Source: Candidatus Nanopelagicus abundans | Lineage (GTDB): Bacteria; Actinomycetota; Actinomycetes; Nanopelagicales; Nanopelagicaceae | NCBI RefSeq assembly: GCF_002288305.1 | Contig: NZ_CP016779.1 | Location: forward strand, 868,001 to 932,000 | Length of the DNA: 64,000 nucleotides | Reading direction: 5' to 3' | In this document: piece by piece, positions 1 through 7,769 of the stretch | Numbering within the stretch: the first letter of the stretch is position 1 | Layout of the letters: each line of letters starts with the position of its first letter | The notes under the pieces: model-generated | Seen by the model: only the letters and a program-made list of their open reading frames with translations | Databases searched by the model: none | Told to the model about the DNA's origin: nothing | Translations under genes and position numbers: made by a program

Positions 1-816
1 TTTATTGCCTGGGTAAGGAACTAGGGGTTTTAATTTATTTTCTTTGAGTAATTGCTTCACTTTTTTCATATCAACTTTTTTTCCTGAGCAGTACTCGCAC
101 ACGCCGTGTCCTTGTTGCACATTTGCCCAACGAGGTGAAACAGTTCTGCCGCATTCAATATGAACTGATTTCCAAGGTTTATGAGGACCTTTGAATTTTT
201 CCTTTGGTTCAAGTCCTTTGCTTCTGAAAAATGTAAATGCTTTTGCTTGTGTTATTGGGACATTTCCAGAACAAACTAGGCAGCCCACTCTTCCAGATTT
301 GATATGTGTGTATCTCGGTTTAACTTCACTGCCACAAATTATGTGTATAGATTTCCAAGGCTTTGCTGTCCCTGGGTAAGGAACTAATGGTTGCAAGTTT
401 TTAGATAGGTAAAATTGGTAAGCCTCATCTGGGTCAACAAATTGGTCACTACAGTGATGACATCCCATACTTTCACCACGAGCAACAATCGCATACTTAG
501 GACTGACTTCATTGCCACAAGCGATATGAATACTTCGCCAGGGTTTTTTGTTATCGCCAGGATATGGTTCTACTGGCTTCAATCCCTTACTTAGAAATAG
601 CTTCACCGCATCGGGTGGATAGACCGCTTTGCCAGCACAATACTTGCAAGGACCTTGGCCCCTTTTAATTGAGTTCAAAGTAGGATAAACAATTCGCCCA
701 CATTTTAAGTGCTTAGATTTCCAGGGTTTAATATTCCCACTATATGTTTCTAGTGGTTTTAGTCCAGCACGATTCATTATCGCAATTGCCTTTTTAGAAT
801 CTGTCTTTACTGGCAT
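1..816 (-). CDS. Tandem zinc-ribbon repeat protein (DUF4379-like), 3' end cut by window edge
   Basis: The reverse-strand frame is open for 272 codons from an ATG at 816 and runs off the window start without a stop. The protein has four complete units with tryptophans at residues 32, 93, 154 and 215, a period of exactly 61 residues, and a fifth unit begins at the edge. Each unit carries PW[KR]S-x-H-x2-CG followed by C-x2-C, so the ligand pattern is H-x2-C-x17/18-C-x2-C (H36, C39, C57, C60 in unit 1). This resembles the W..H..CG...C..C pattern of probable zinc-ribbon (DUF4379-type) treble-clef domains, some of which sit in or near nuclease-like proteins. No catalytic domain is visible here. A CAGAAT hexamer ends 6 bases before the start. 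The family call is by motif; the function is unknown. Confidence 0.75.
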   Translation of the reverse strand, partial: MPVKTDSKKAIAIMNRAGLKPLETYSGNIKPWKSKHLKCGRIVYPTLNSIKRGQGPCKYCAGKAVYPPDAVKLFLSKGLKPVEPYPGDNKKPWRSIHIACGNEVSPKYAIVARGESMGCHHCSDQFVDPDEAYQFYLSKNLQPLVPYPGTAKPWKSIHIICGSEVKPRYTHIKSGRVGCLVCSGNVPITQAKAFTFFRSKGLEPKEKFKGPHKPWKSVHIECGRTVSPRWANVQQGHGVCEYCSGKKVDMKKVKQLLKENKLKPLVPYPGNK

Positions 817-910
817 AAGCCTATTCTGCCCCTAAGCACCGACCTTTGTAACAGAAAATTTTGGGCAGACTATATACATATAGAGCAAGCGCAGATTAAA
901 CAACCCTGGG

Positions 911-1174
911 TCAAATACTTTGCGCTTGAGTTCTCTCCCAAATCTTTATGACAGGCCTAACTATCTCTGGCTCATTACTCTCCTCTACCAAAGAAAGGTA
1001 GCTAACCTGAGAGATGTCTTTAAATTCCCAAGATGAATCAAACTCATTCCAGGAGCTAATCTCTGCTGAGTCAGCCGCTAGAACAGCCTCATCCTCATTA
1101 CTTCCCCACACAACAAGTTCAAAATCAAGATTAAATCTTTTGGTAACTCTGTACTTTCTCTGCGGTGAACTCAT
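911..1174 (-). CDS. Small hypothetical protein (87 aa)
   Basis: I do not recognise this protein. It is an 87-residue, acidic, soluble-looking protein with a basic N-terminus (KYRVTKRFNLDFELVVWG) and several tryptophans spaced through the middle. It has no signal peptide or membrane segment. It is divergent from the lipoprotein gene starting at 1227 and co-directional with the zinc-ribbon gene, 94 bases upstream of that gene's start. A CAGAAT hexamer ends 6 bases before the ATG, the same hexamer and spacing as at the zinc-ribbon gene. The regular composition and divergent promoter arrangement favour a real gene over its opposite-strand shadow. Confidence 0.55.
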   Translation of the reverse strand: MSSPQRKYRVTKRFNLDFELVVWGSNEDEAVLAADSAEISSWNEFDSSWEFKDISQVSYLSLVEESNEPEIVRPVIKIWERTQAQSI

Positions 1175-1214
1175 ACCTGAATTCTGCTACCCACCACTGA
1201 CAGCTCTTAAGGAC

Positions 1215-1226
1215 TACCCTTGGTCT
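1215..1226 (+). promoter_or_regulatory. -10 element TACCCT for leaderless lipoprotein gene
   Basis: TACCCT at 1215-1220 is followed by 6 bases and then the ATG at 1227. That places the transcription start on the A of the start codon. Confidence 0.5.
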
Positions 1227-1490
1227 ATGCCAAGAGTATTTCTAACCCCCTTTGTAATTGCTGGGCTGCTGTTATTGCCAAGCTGCTCAAGTGGAGAAAT
1301 GGAAAGCAATGCTTGCGATGGGGTTTCATTGACATTTAGCGAACTCGCTGCTGAGGCTAAAGCTGCAATTGGTTATGAAGAGCAAAGATTTGCTAGTTTG
1401 AAAGCAATATATTACGGATTAGAAAATGAGGAATGCTTTTCCTCAGAGATAATTGCTTCCTTAAAGGCTAAGTTAGTTACTTGGCAATAA
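1227..1490 (+). CDS. Small putative lipoprotein (87 aa)
   Basis: From the ATG at 1227 the protein begins with a hydrophobic signal (residues 4-17) ending in LLPSC, with Cys20 as the likely lipidated residue; proline at -2 makes this a weak lipobox. The mature part is acidic and mostly helical (TFSELAAEAKAAIGYEEQ), with two further cysteines that could form a disulfide. The frame is open upstream to 1014, but that part overlaps the divergent gene and would bury the signal peptide. The -10 element directly before 1227 also supports the shorter start. The function is not recognisable; it is probably an exported, membrane-anchored accessory protein. Confidence 0.6.
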   Translation: MPRVFLTPFVIAGLLLLPSCSSGEMESNACDGVSLTFSELAAEAKAAIGYEEQRFASLKAIYYGLENEECFSSEIIASLKAKLVTWQ

Positions 1491-1692
1491 ATCACTTGTA
1501 ATAACTTGCTGGTTTTTACACCATCCCTACAGAAACCTTTTAAAGGGGTAAATAGTGCCGAGTTGGGAGAGGTTTAGAGCTTGCAGGTCATATTGGGTAG
1601 GTCTGAAATCTAATCGCCCCAACTCTCACTTTAGGAGATATTTCTAGTTAGGGTGTATTAATAGGAGTGAAAGGAAATTAAATAAGGTGGGG

Positions 1693-2055
1693 TTACTTAT
1701 CGTCCCAACCATAGTAAGACTGACAAAGGCCTTGAATAGTTCCCAGTGCATCAATCCATTCTCTTTCAAATCCAGCCCTTACTGACTGTTCGCGGCTTGC
1801 ATCTAATGCATCGCTAGCTTTAGCAACTGGTAAATACACTGGGTCAGCTAAAGCTGCTAGAGAAAATTCAGTTTGGAAAACTCCAACATTTACAGAATCT
1901 TTTCCTCCCCAGTCTGATGCAAATGCTTTACAACCTAAATCAATATGCCGCTTTGCATCTATGCGATTAAGAAAGGAATACATCTGCGGGAGGACAAGGC
2001 TCAGTGAAAGAGTTGAAACACCTAGTACTAGGGCTAAAACTCTTAGGTTCTTCAT
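1693..2055 (-). CDS. Small exported or membrane-anchored hypothetical protein (120 aa)
   Basis: The 120-residue protein has an N-terminal hydrophobic stretch at about residues 5-24 after MKNLR, so it is either a signal peptide or a single membrane anchor. The remainder is soluble and contains two cysteines (in GCKAF and GLCQSYYGW) that could pair outside the cell. There is no recognised domain. It stands alone: about 200 bases separate it from the lipoprotein gene, a region with only a weak inverted repeat (gagttggg near 1560 and cccaactc near 1620). A TAAACT hexamer ends 6 bases before its ATG. Confidence 0.6.
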   Translation of the reverse strand: MKNLRVLALVLGVSTLSLSLVLPQMYSFLNRIDAKRHIDLGCKAFASDWGGKDSVNVGVFQTEFSLAALADPVYLPVAKASDALDASREQSVRAGFEREWIDALGTIQGLCQSYYGWDDK

Positions 2056-2067
2056 AAAGTAAGTTTA
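2056..2067 (-). promoter_or_regulatory. -10 element TAAACT, leaderless start
   Basis: On the reverse strand TAAACT occupies 2067-2062 and is followed by 6 bases and the ATG at 2055. This is the canonical spacing for transcription starting at the start codon. Confidence 0.5.
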
Positions 2068-2124
2068 TCTCTTGTCCGTTCCCTGGCCGTTTAGCAACCT
2101 ATTTATTTCAGTAAATGTATGTAA

Positions 2125-2278
2125 TACTTGTTAGCGAAGGATGGTTGGTAGAGCACGGTGACTTAACAACCAGGCGTAAGCCGGGTTGGAAGTGTGGTTG
2201 GTTGTCTCGCAGCTTTAGCGAGAAACAACTAACCCACTCTTAATCACCGGGTCGGGGGTTCGAGTCCCTCACAACCCA
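2125..2278 (+). tRNA. tRNA-Lys(CTT)-like locus interrupted in the anticodon loop; intron-bearing tRNA or pseudogene
   Basis: The 3' part (2237-2278) is a faultless tRNA half: loop ctcttaa with anticodon CTT, stem strand tcacc, variable gggtc, T arm ggggg-TTCGAGT-ccctc, acceptor strand acaaccc and discriminator A, with no encoded CCA. The matching 5' anticodon strand ggtga plus ct lies at 2157-2163 after a D-arm end TTGGTAGAGC, but about 75 bases separate the two halves. The insert folds as two hairpins (2167-2188 and 2194-2237). The 5' acceptor strand tacttgt pairs at only 4 of 7 positions and the D loop is several bases too long. The last 10 bases overlap the end of the opposite gene. It could be a decayed tRNA, an unusual intron-containing tRNA, or a tRNA-like ncRNA. 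Confidence 0.5.
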
Positions 2279-2499
2279 CGTGCAGGTTTTAAAGAACTTA
2301 ACTTATGGCCCACCACAATGGTGGTTAATTTATTATCTTTAATTAACCTAATTAAAGCCGCTGGATCATCTGCGCTGGTGTTTAAGGTAAGGGATGATTT
2401 TGGTACTTTTAATTTACCACCTCGAGTGATTTTAATAATTTTTCCACTAGCACGCCCACCTCGATGATTCCAAGTAACTATGGAGCCGGCTCTAAACAT
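2269..2499 (-). CDS. DUF2945 / hypervirulence-associated TUDOR-domain protein
   Basis: This 76-residue basic protein has the layout of the small DUF2945 (HVA1 TUDOR) family: an N-terminal G-x-I-V-x-W segment, a GKIIKI strand, then ADDPAALI and a terminal VGHKLSSLKP. The family is a small SH3/TUDOR-like beta barrel of unknown cellular role, often near stress genes in bacteria. A TATAAT hexamer lies just upstream of the ATG, only 4 bases away. The stop codon falls within the 3' end of the tRNA-Lys-like sequence on the other strand. It lies 5 bases beyond the MFS gene's stop, so it may share a transcript with nothing downstream. Confidence 0.65.
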   Translation of the reverse strand: MFRAGSIVTWNHRGGRASGKIIKITRGGKLKVPKSSLTLNTSADDPAALIRLIKDNKLTTIVVGHKLSSLKPARGL

Positions 2500-2504
2500 A
2501 ACTA

Positions 2505-3725
2505 TTATAAAGTCTTTGCCGTTGGGGTGCGCTCATTTGAACCAATCTTTCCAAAGTAGAGCATGGTGAACATTGCAAGCCCTGTGATACATAGCGCCAC
2601 AGTTATTGAACTAAGTTGAACAATCCAAGCTAAAACAGTTTTAGCAAAGAAGATCATGCTGGTATTAACAAAGCTAAGTTGAGCAACTGCTATTGCATTT
2701 CTACCATTTGAAAGACGGCCTGCAATTGAGAAGAAAATTGGCGACATAGCTGAGGAGCCAAGACCGGCGAGTAGAAAACCAAAGAAGGCAAGGGTGTAAC
2801 CGAGTGATCTATTACTATCAACTAAGAGTAATGATGAGATTATCATCAAGATAAATCCTGCTCCACCGATACTACCGCTGGTCTTTATCCAAAACCGCTC
2901 ACTTTGAAAGTTAAGAGCCCAACCAATTGAAAACCTGCCTACTGCTAAACCAAATATATAAATTAGGTAACACAAGGTAGCAACTGATGCGCCCATGCCC
3001 AGTTCTTCTTTACCAAACAAGGTAGCCCAATCAGCAATAGCGAACTCCATAATTGATGCACAAAAGAAGCCGATAGCAATAAACCAATCAATCTTAAATT
3101 TAAGTTGTTTTATTGAGGTTAATTGATAGGCATCATCACTATCTGTAGATACTGGAAAGGTGGGAGTTAGCTTTGTTATAACAAATTGGGTAAGGGTAAA
3201 GACTGCAATCATTAGAACTGTTATGTGCCAAGCAACGGTGATATGAGTTGAGATGGCAAAGGCAATAGCTGCCGTACTCATTGCACCAAACCCCCAAGCG
3301 CCATGTAGTTTAGGAATTATTATCCGGCCTACTTCATCTTGCCTGTGAAGTGTGTGGCCAGTGGATGAAATGTGATAAAGAGATATACCAGCACCTGCTG
3401 CGATATTTACAAATAAAAACACAATTGGTGACTGTGTATGCACAAGAGTAATAAAGGAGAGCGCCACAATAGTTGAGCCAATTCGTAGCCCTTTTTTTGT
3501 ACCAATTCTGTGAACAATCTGACCGCCAATTAATAACATAATAATTGATCCAATTGAGGCGCTACTAAGTAGGGTACCAAAGGTGCCATTGTTAATATTT
3601 AAGTTAGCTTTTAAATCTGGCGTTCTAGGAGCCAGTGACATAATTGATACACCAAATAAAAAGAAAATAGCGCTTAGATAGAGATACTCTTTAGTTGAGT
3701 ATTTACTCTTATCAAAATTAATCAA
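2505..3725 (-). CDS. MFS transporter
   Basis: The 406-residue protein is hydrophobic throughout, with about 12 membrane segments, and has the loop-2/3 signature region GGQIVHRIGTKKGLRIGS expected of major facilitator proteins. A larger cytoplasmic loop near residues 190-215 separates two six-helix halves. The substrate cannot be read from sequence; the overall look is of the small-solute or sugar-permease-like MFS branch. The start overlaps the end of the thioredoxin/TPR gene by 4 bases, so the two are translationally coupled in an operon led by the DUF4032 gene. Confidence 0.85.
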   Translation of the reverse strand: MINFDKSKYSTKEYLYLSAIFFLFGVSIMSLAPRTPDLKANLNINNGTFGTLLSSASIGSIIMLLIGGQIVHRIGTKKGLRIGSTIVALSFITLVHTQSPIVFLFVNIAAGAGISLYHISSTGHTLHRQDEVGRIIIPKLHGAWGFGAMSTAAIAFAISTHITVAWHITVLMIAVFTLTQFVITKLTPTFPVSTDSDDAYQLTSIKQLKFKIDWFIAIGFFCASIMEFAIADWATLFGKEELGMGASVATLCYLIYIFGLAVGRFSIGWALNFQSERFWIKTSGSIGGAGFILMIISSLLLVDSNRSLGYTLAFFGFLLAGLGSSAMSPIFFSIAGRLSNGRNAIAVAQLSFVNTSMIFFAKTVLAWIVQLSSITVALCITGLAMFTMLYFGKIGSNERTPTAKTL

Positions 3726-4603
3726 AACAACACACTTGCTAATTCACTACGGGCTTTAACCAGCCTTGGATCAGTTGGATCTACTAGATTAAAGAGCGCA
3801 ATTAGATGCGCCTTAGCTTTATCTGCCTCATCACCTTTTTTTAATTTAATCACTACGAGTAACCTATCAAATGCACCGCTTAAGTCCCCGGAGGCAACTT
3901 GAATATCAGCGCACATTAACTGAGAATTTAGATCATCATCTTTTGCATTTTTAAGAGTTAATACTGGATCAAGGCCATCAATGCGCAGCATTAAATTAAC
4001 TTGGGCTAAGCCAACTATTGCTACCGCCTCATTTGGTTTTCTTTTAAGCCAGGCTTCATAGGAATTCTTTGCTACTTTGTAATCTCCTTTTTCCATTGCA
4101 GCATAGGCTGCCTCCTCCTCTGCCTCCATTGGAATTTCAGTTGGTCCATTTGGCGCGCTACCAACACCTTTTTGGGCAGCAAGTTCTAGTAATTTATTTA
4201 TTACTAACCGCACTTGATCGGCCGATGGTACTGATTCAAAAAGCGGCAACAGCTGCTCTGCAATAATTGCAATTGCAACTGGTACTGATTTTATTTGAAG
4301 CGCTTGGGCAACTTGTGGCTGGGAATCAACATCTACTGTGCCAAGGATCCAAGTATCTTTATCTGCCGCCATTAACTTGCCTAATGTTTCTAAAATTTCC
4401 TTTGATTGCGTACTCCTTGTAGACCAAGCAAGTAATACCACTACCTTTTCTTTAGATTTACTAACGAAGCCTGAAACTAGATTCTCTTGCGTAACTGGGA
4501 TGCCAACAGTTGGCAATTGATCTGCGGTTGGTTTTTTTAAAGAAGAAAGATCAAAGGCGTTGCCGAAGTTAGCACCCCCTGGCATTGGTTTGTTAAAACT
4601 CAT
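3722..4603 (-). CDS. Thioredoxin-fold / TPR protein, CnoX (YbbN)-like
   Basis: The 293-residue protein has an N-terminal thioredoxin fold (about residues 35-140) followed by a helical TPR-like region (about 165-290, with EKGDYKVAKNSYEAWLKRKP). In place of the thioredoxin CGPC motif it has AWSTRS, so no redox-active cysteines are present. This matches the CnoX/YbbN group, whose active site is degenerate and which can act as a holdase/chaperone partner. It overlaps the upstream DUF4032 gene and the downstream MFS gene by 4 bases each. The start is fixed by that coupling. The role as a co-chaperone is inferred from family; client proteins are unknown. Confidence 0.8.
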   Translation of the reverse strand: MSFNKPMPGGANFGNAFDLSSLKKPTADQLPTVGIPVTQENLVSGFVSKSKEKVVVLLAWSTRSTQSKEILETLGKLMAADKDTWILGTVDVDSQPQVAQALQIKSVPVAIAIIAEQLLPLFESVPSADQVRLVINKLLELAAQKGVGSAPNGPTEIPMEAEEEAAYAAMEKGDYKVAKNSYEAWLKRKPNEAVAIVGLAQVNLMLRIDGLDPVLTLKNAKDDDLNSQLMCADIQVASGDLSGAFDRLLVVIKLKKGDEADKAKAHLIALFNLVDPTDPRLVKARSELASVLF

Positions 4604-5829
4604 CTAGAGATCACTACTCCTGAATCCATTCGGTAGGGCAATACTTTTTCAATATAGTCAGCAGTAGCAAAATCTAGCCCAACATCTCTACCTAGTTTCT
4701 CCCCCAGATACCAACGATTCTCAAGAACTTCATGAAATAGCTGAGCAGGGGCAACTCTGCCCTTTAAATTATCCGGCACCTGATTAACCACTCGCTTAAA
4801 TACATCACTTAGCCACTGCTTAACTACAACTGAGTTAGGGATAGAAGGTGCAAACTCACGTGCTTTATATCGATCATATGAGGCAAGTAATCGCTTTGCT
4901 TGTAGCTCCTCAGTTTGTAGTCCCATTAACTCTTCAAGTCGGTTAGCGTGATAACGAGCAGCTACTAATTTTGGTTGAAATTTAATAAATCCTTTATCCC
5001 CTGTTGTACTTACCTCAACCTCTTCAACTGCAAAACCTAAATCCTGCAAAGCACGCATTGCTCGCTCAACCGCTTGTCGATCTTGCGCGTCTAGTATTTG
5101 TGGCTCTTTAAGTATCTTCCACAATCTTTTATATCTTTTAATAACACCATCGGAGGCTCTAATTGGATTTATATCCTCTGATAAAACCCCAGCTGTCGCT
5201 AAATCTTCTAGCTCTGCTGCCACATTGAAGTGAGCAAGCTCTAAATCATGCTCACGCTGACCATCACTTAAAGATTTTTGAAACTCACCAGTTTCAGCGT
5301 CCACTAGATAGGCAGCGTAATCATTAGCATCTCTTCTAAATAATGTATTAGATAGTGAACAATCTCCCCACCAAAATCCCAGTAGGTGAAGTCTTACTAA
5401 AAGTAATGCAAGAGCGTTTGCCATATTTAAAATCTCAGTTGGTTCTACCTCACCACTTAGTATCACTCGGTATGGCAGTGAATACGGTAGGTACTTTGTA
5501 ACTAAGGCAGATGGTAATTCATTGCCTTGCCCATCAACTCTGCCCTCAATTACTGCAACTGGTTCAACACATGGCGCTGTTCTTTGATTTAAATCTCTAA
5601 GCAATGTGTACTCACGATTTGCAAACTCAGGCACTGTCTCTTTAACTGCATAGATCTCACTATTACTTTTATTTGGATTAGATCTAATTAACCTAACAAC
5701 GTGGCGAGAGATACCGCGCATGCCGGTGAGCACCTCATCCTCTGGCCAGTTCTCAAGGCTTTGATCCCAAGGCAGGTTAGCTAAGGTGGCTATTTCCTCA
5801 CCTAAACCCTTAATTCTTAGTCCACTCAC
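4600..5829 (-). CDS. DUF4032 protein with protein-kinase-like fold
   Basis: This 409-residue protein carries an N-terminal lipopolysaccharide-kinase-like region and a C-terminal DUF4032 region, as in other actinobacteria. Kinase-like landmarks are visible: K63 in YAVKE, E73 in NREY, the catalytic-loop-like GDCSLSN (D156, N161) and D177 in LVDAE. This suggests a working nucleotide-binding kinase fold, though the substrate is unknown. It begins at a GTG (5829) with a GGGAG-type ribosome site upstream. It is the first gene of a coupled operon with the CnoX-like protein and the MFS transporter. Confidence 0.8.
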   Translation of the reverse strand: MSGLRIKGLGEEIATLANLPWDQSLENWPEDEVLTGMRGISRHVVRLIRSNPNKSNSEIYAVKETVPEFANREYTLLRDLNQRTAPCVEPVAVIEGRVDGQGNELPSALVTKYLPYSLPYRVILSGEVEPTEILNMANALALLLVRLHLLGFWWGDCSLSNTLFRRDANDYAAYLVDAETGEFQKSLSDGQREHDLELAHFNVAAELEDLATAGVLSEDINPIRASDGVIKRYKRLWKILKEPQILDAQDRQAVERAMRALQDLGFAVEEVEVSTTGDKGFIKFQPKLVAARYHANRLEELMGLQTEELQAKRLLASYDRYKAREFAPSIPNSVVVKQWLSDVFKRVVNQVPDNLKGRVAPAQLFHEVLENRWYLGEKLGRDVGLDFATADYIEKVLPYRMDSGVVISR

Positions 5830-5896
5830 CCCAGTATTCTCCCTTATTTAACTACTTAGCCACTAATCAAGTCATATAAGAGAGTTAAAAAAAGGT

Positions 5897-5909
5897 TAAA
5901 ATTCTTCTT
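5897..5909 (+). promoter_or_regulatory. -10 element TAAAAT before AI-2E family gene
   Basis: TAAAAT at 5897-5902 is followed by 7 bases and the ATG at 5910. The transcript is probably leaderless. Confidence 0.45.
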
Positions 5910-7052
5910 ATGGCCAGATTTAGTAAACCAAAAATTGATGTGAAATTTCCAGCACTTCGCAGGGGAAAGAAAAAAGTGGCAACTGATGTTGATTACGGCA
6001 AGGCCGGTAATCCAGTAAGTACTAGTAATCCTTTCTACTTCGGCTTTATGGTCACAGCTGGAGCATTAATAGCCTTTACCTTGCTGCAAGCACTTGCATC
6101 AGCGAGCGCCGTATTTATTTTAATTATCATCTCACTGTTTCTAGCAGCTGGTTTAAACCCAGCAGTTCTCTTTTTCCAAAACCGTGGCTTAAAACGAGGA
6201 GCCTCTGTTGGCGCAGTAATGGGCCTAGTACTTTTATTTGTAGCAGCTTTTATTTCAATCGCTGCCTCGCCGTTAATTGATCAAGGTAATCAATTAGTTA
6301 ATAACGCTCCACAATTAGTTAAAGATTTAAACAACAACGCCTTTATTAATGATCTAAACAATAGGTATGGCGTGATTGACTCTTTGCAAACCAGGGTTGA
6401 TTCAGTAATTAAAGATGGACAGTTTGCAATCACAGCCTTTGGTGGCGTAATTGGTGTTGGTAAAGCAGTTGTCTCAGGCTTGGTCTCTACCTTTACTATT
6501 TTAGTTCTAACCCTTTATTTTCTAGCAGCTCTTCCGCAGGTTGTGCAGATTAGCTTAAGGTTTGTGCCCGCTACGCGCCGTGATCGAGTATCAAAGTTAA
6601 GTAATGCAATTATTGCAAGAGTTGGCTCCTTCGTTGGTGGGCAAGGAATAATTGCAATCCTGGCAGCTTTATTTATTTTAATTATGGGATTAATAATTGG
6701 TATGCCATACACCGCACCCCTTGCAATGGTGGTGCTAGTTTGTGGTTTTATCCCACTAGTTGGCCACTTTATTGGAATGAGCATTGTTACTTTAGTTTCA
6801 TTAACAAAATCTCCAACAACTGCTTTAGTAGCACTGGGTAGTTATATTATTTATGTTCAGATTGAAAATTATGTGATTACGCCAAAGATAATGCGAAAGT
6901 CCCTGGCTATTCCAGGACTTGTAACAATTATCGCTGCCCTTCTTGGCACATCTCTACTTGGCTTAATTGGCGGCTTACTTGCAGTACCAATTGCAGCCGC
7001 TGTCCTTCTTATAATCGATGAGGTAGTTTTTCCAAGAGCTGATCAGTCTTAA
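5910..7052 (+). CDS. AI-2E family transporter (PerM-like)
   Basis: The 380-residue membrane protein has a basic cytoplasmic N-terminus (about 50 residues), paired helices at about 45-85 and 90-120, an extracytoplasmic linker (ASPLIDQGNQLVNNAPQLVKDL) and a C-terminal block of five or so helices ending in the family hallmark IPGLVTIIAALLG...GGLLAVPIAA. Members have been linked to autoinducer-2 export or, in some cases, ion/proton exchange; the substrate here is open. It is a single gene that converges on the hydrolase, with a 4-base end-to-end overlap. Confidence 0.85.
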   Translation: MARFSKPKIDVKFPALRRGKKKVATDVDYGKAGNPVSTSNPFYFGFMVTAGALIAFTLLQALASASAVFILIIISLFLAAGLNPAVLFFQNRGLKRGASVGAVMGLVLLFVAAFISIAASPLIDQGNQLVNNAPQLVKDLNNNAFINDLNNRYGVIDSLQTRVDSVIKDGQFAITAFGGVIGVGKAVVSGLVSTFTILVLTLYFLAALPQVVQISLRFVPATRRDRVSKLSNAIIARVGSFVGGQGIIAILAALFILIMGLIIGMPYTAPLAMVVLVCGFIPLVGHFIGMSIVTLVSLTKSPTTALVALGSYIIYVQIENYVITPKIMRKSLAIPGLVTIIAALLGTSLLGLIGGLLAVPIAAAVLLIIDEVVFPRADQS

Positions 7053-7759
7053 ACCTCGGTCGGTAGCGGCAATCTGCTTGGCGCAATAATCTTTACAATC
7101 TCACTTAATACTAAGGCCACCATTGGCTCACCCACCCAAAGATGTTTAGCATCTTTAACATCAATCTGCTTAAGATTTGAAATACTGGCAAATTTTTTCT
7201 TGGCAGCATCCGGTGTTAAATACTCATCTAGTTCGGGGATTAAAGCGGTAATTGGCCGGCCATCTTTTACCCAAAAATCTAAGTCCACCTGCGTTGTTGA
7301 TAACATCGGAGGGCTTAAAAGAATTAACTCTTTGATTCTTTTATCCCTGCCATATTGAAGAGCAAGCTCTGTGCCAAAAGACCAACCAATTAGATATAGA
7401 TCCTTTACATTTAACTCATCAAAGCAGTAATTAATTGCAGCTAATACATCAAGTTCTTCACTCTTACCTGAGTCATACTCACCATCACTTGTTCCTGCCT
7501 CACTTGTTGAACCCCTTGTGTTAAATCTAATTATTTGAATACCTGCCATAGCAGGTAATCTGTTTGCTGCCTTTTTATATATGTGTGAATCCATCATGCC
7601 CCCACCTGAAGGATTTGGGTGAAGCATTAGAAGTGAGCCGGTTATCTCACCAATTGGGGTGGCAACCTCACCAATTAGATCAAGCCCATCGCTAGTTCTT
7701 ATGGTTATTAGGCTGCGATTAGCTGGCAGCACCGTTGAAGGGCGGATTAACTCTGGCAT
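7049..7759 (-). CDS. Alpha/beta hydrolase
   Basis: The 236-residue protein has the alpha/beta-hydrolase elbow GWSFGTE with the serine nucleophile, an upstream HPNPSGGG oxyanion-type loop after strand 3 and a likely catalytic histidine in KHLWVG. The small single-domain size and HP-x-P-x-GG loop fit the COG2945-like hydrolase group (dienelactone-hydrolase fold), whose substrates are mostly undefined. It is divergent from the aldehyde dehydrogenase, with only 22 bases between the start codons, so the two promoters must overlap. Confidence 0.8.
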   Translation of the reverse strand: MPELIRPSTVLPANRSLITIRTSDGLDLIGEVATPIGEITGSLLMLHPNPSGGGMMDSHIYKKAANRLPAMAGIQIIRFNTRGSTSEAGTSDGEYDSGKSEELDVLAAINYCFDELNVKDLYLIGWSFGTELALQYGRDKRIKELILLSPPMLSTTQVDLDFWVKDGRPITALIPELDEYLTPDAAKKKFASISNLKQIDVKDAKHLWVGEPMVALVLSEIVKIIAPSRLPLPTEV

Positions 7760-7769
7760 GAAAAGAGTT

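Noticed and set aside
1014-1226. Longer form of the lipoprotein gene starting at 1014
   Set aside because: The extra 71 codons are antisense to the divergent gene at 911-1174 and would bury the signal peptide. The -10 element sits right before 1227.
2164-2238. Group I intron in the tRNA-Lys-like gene
   Set aside because: About 75 bases is too short for a group I core, and the insert does not end in G.
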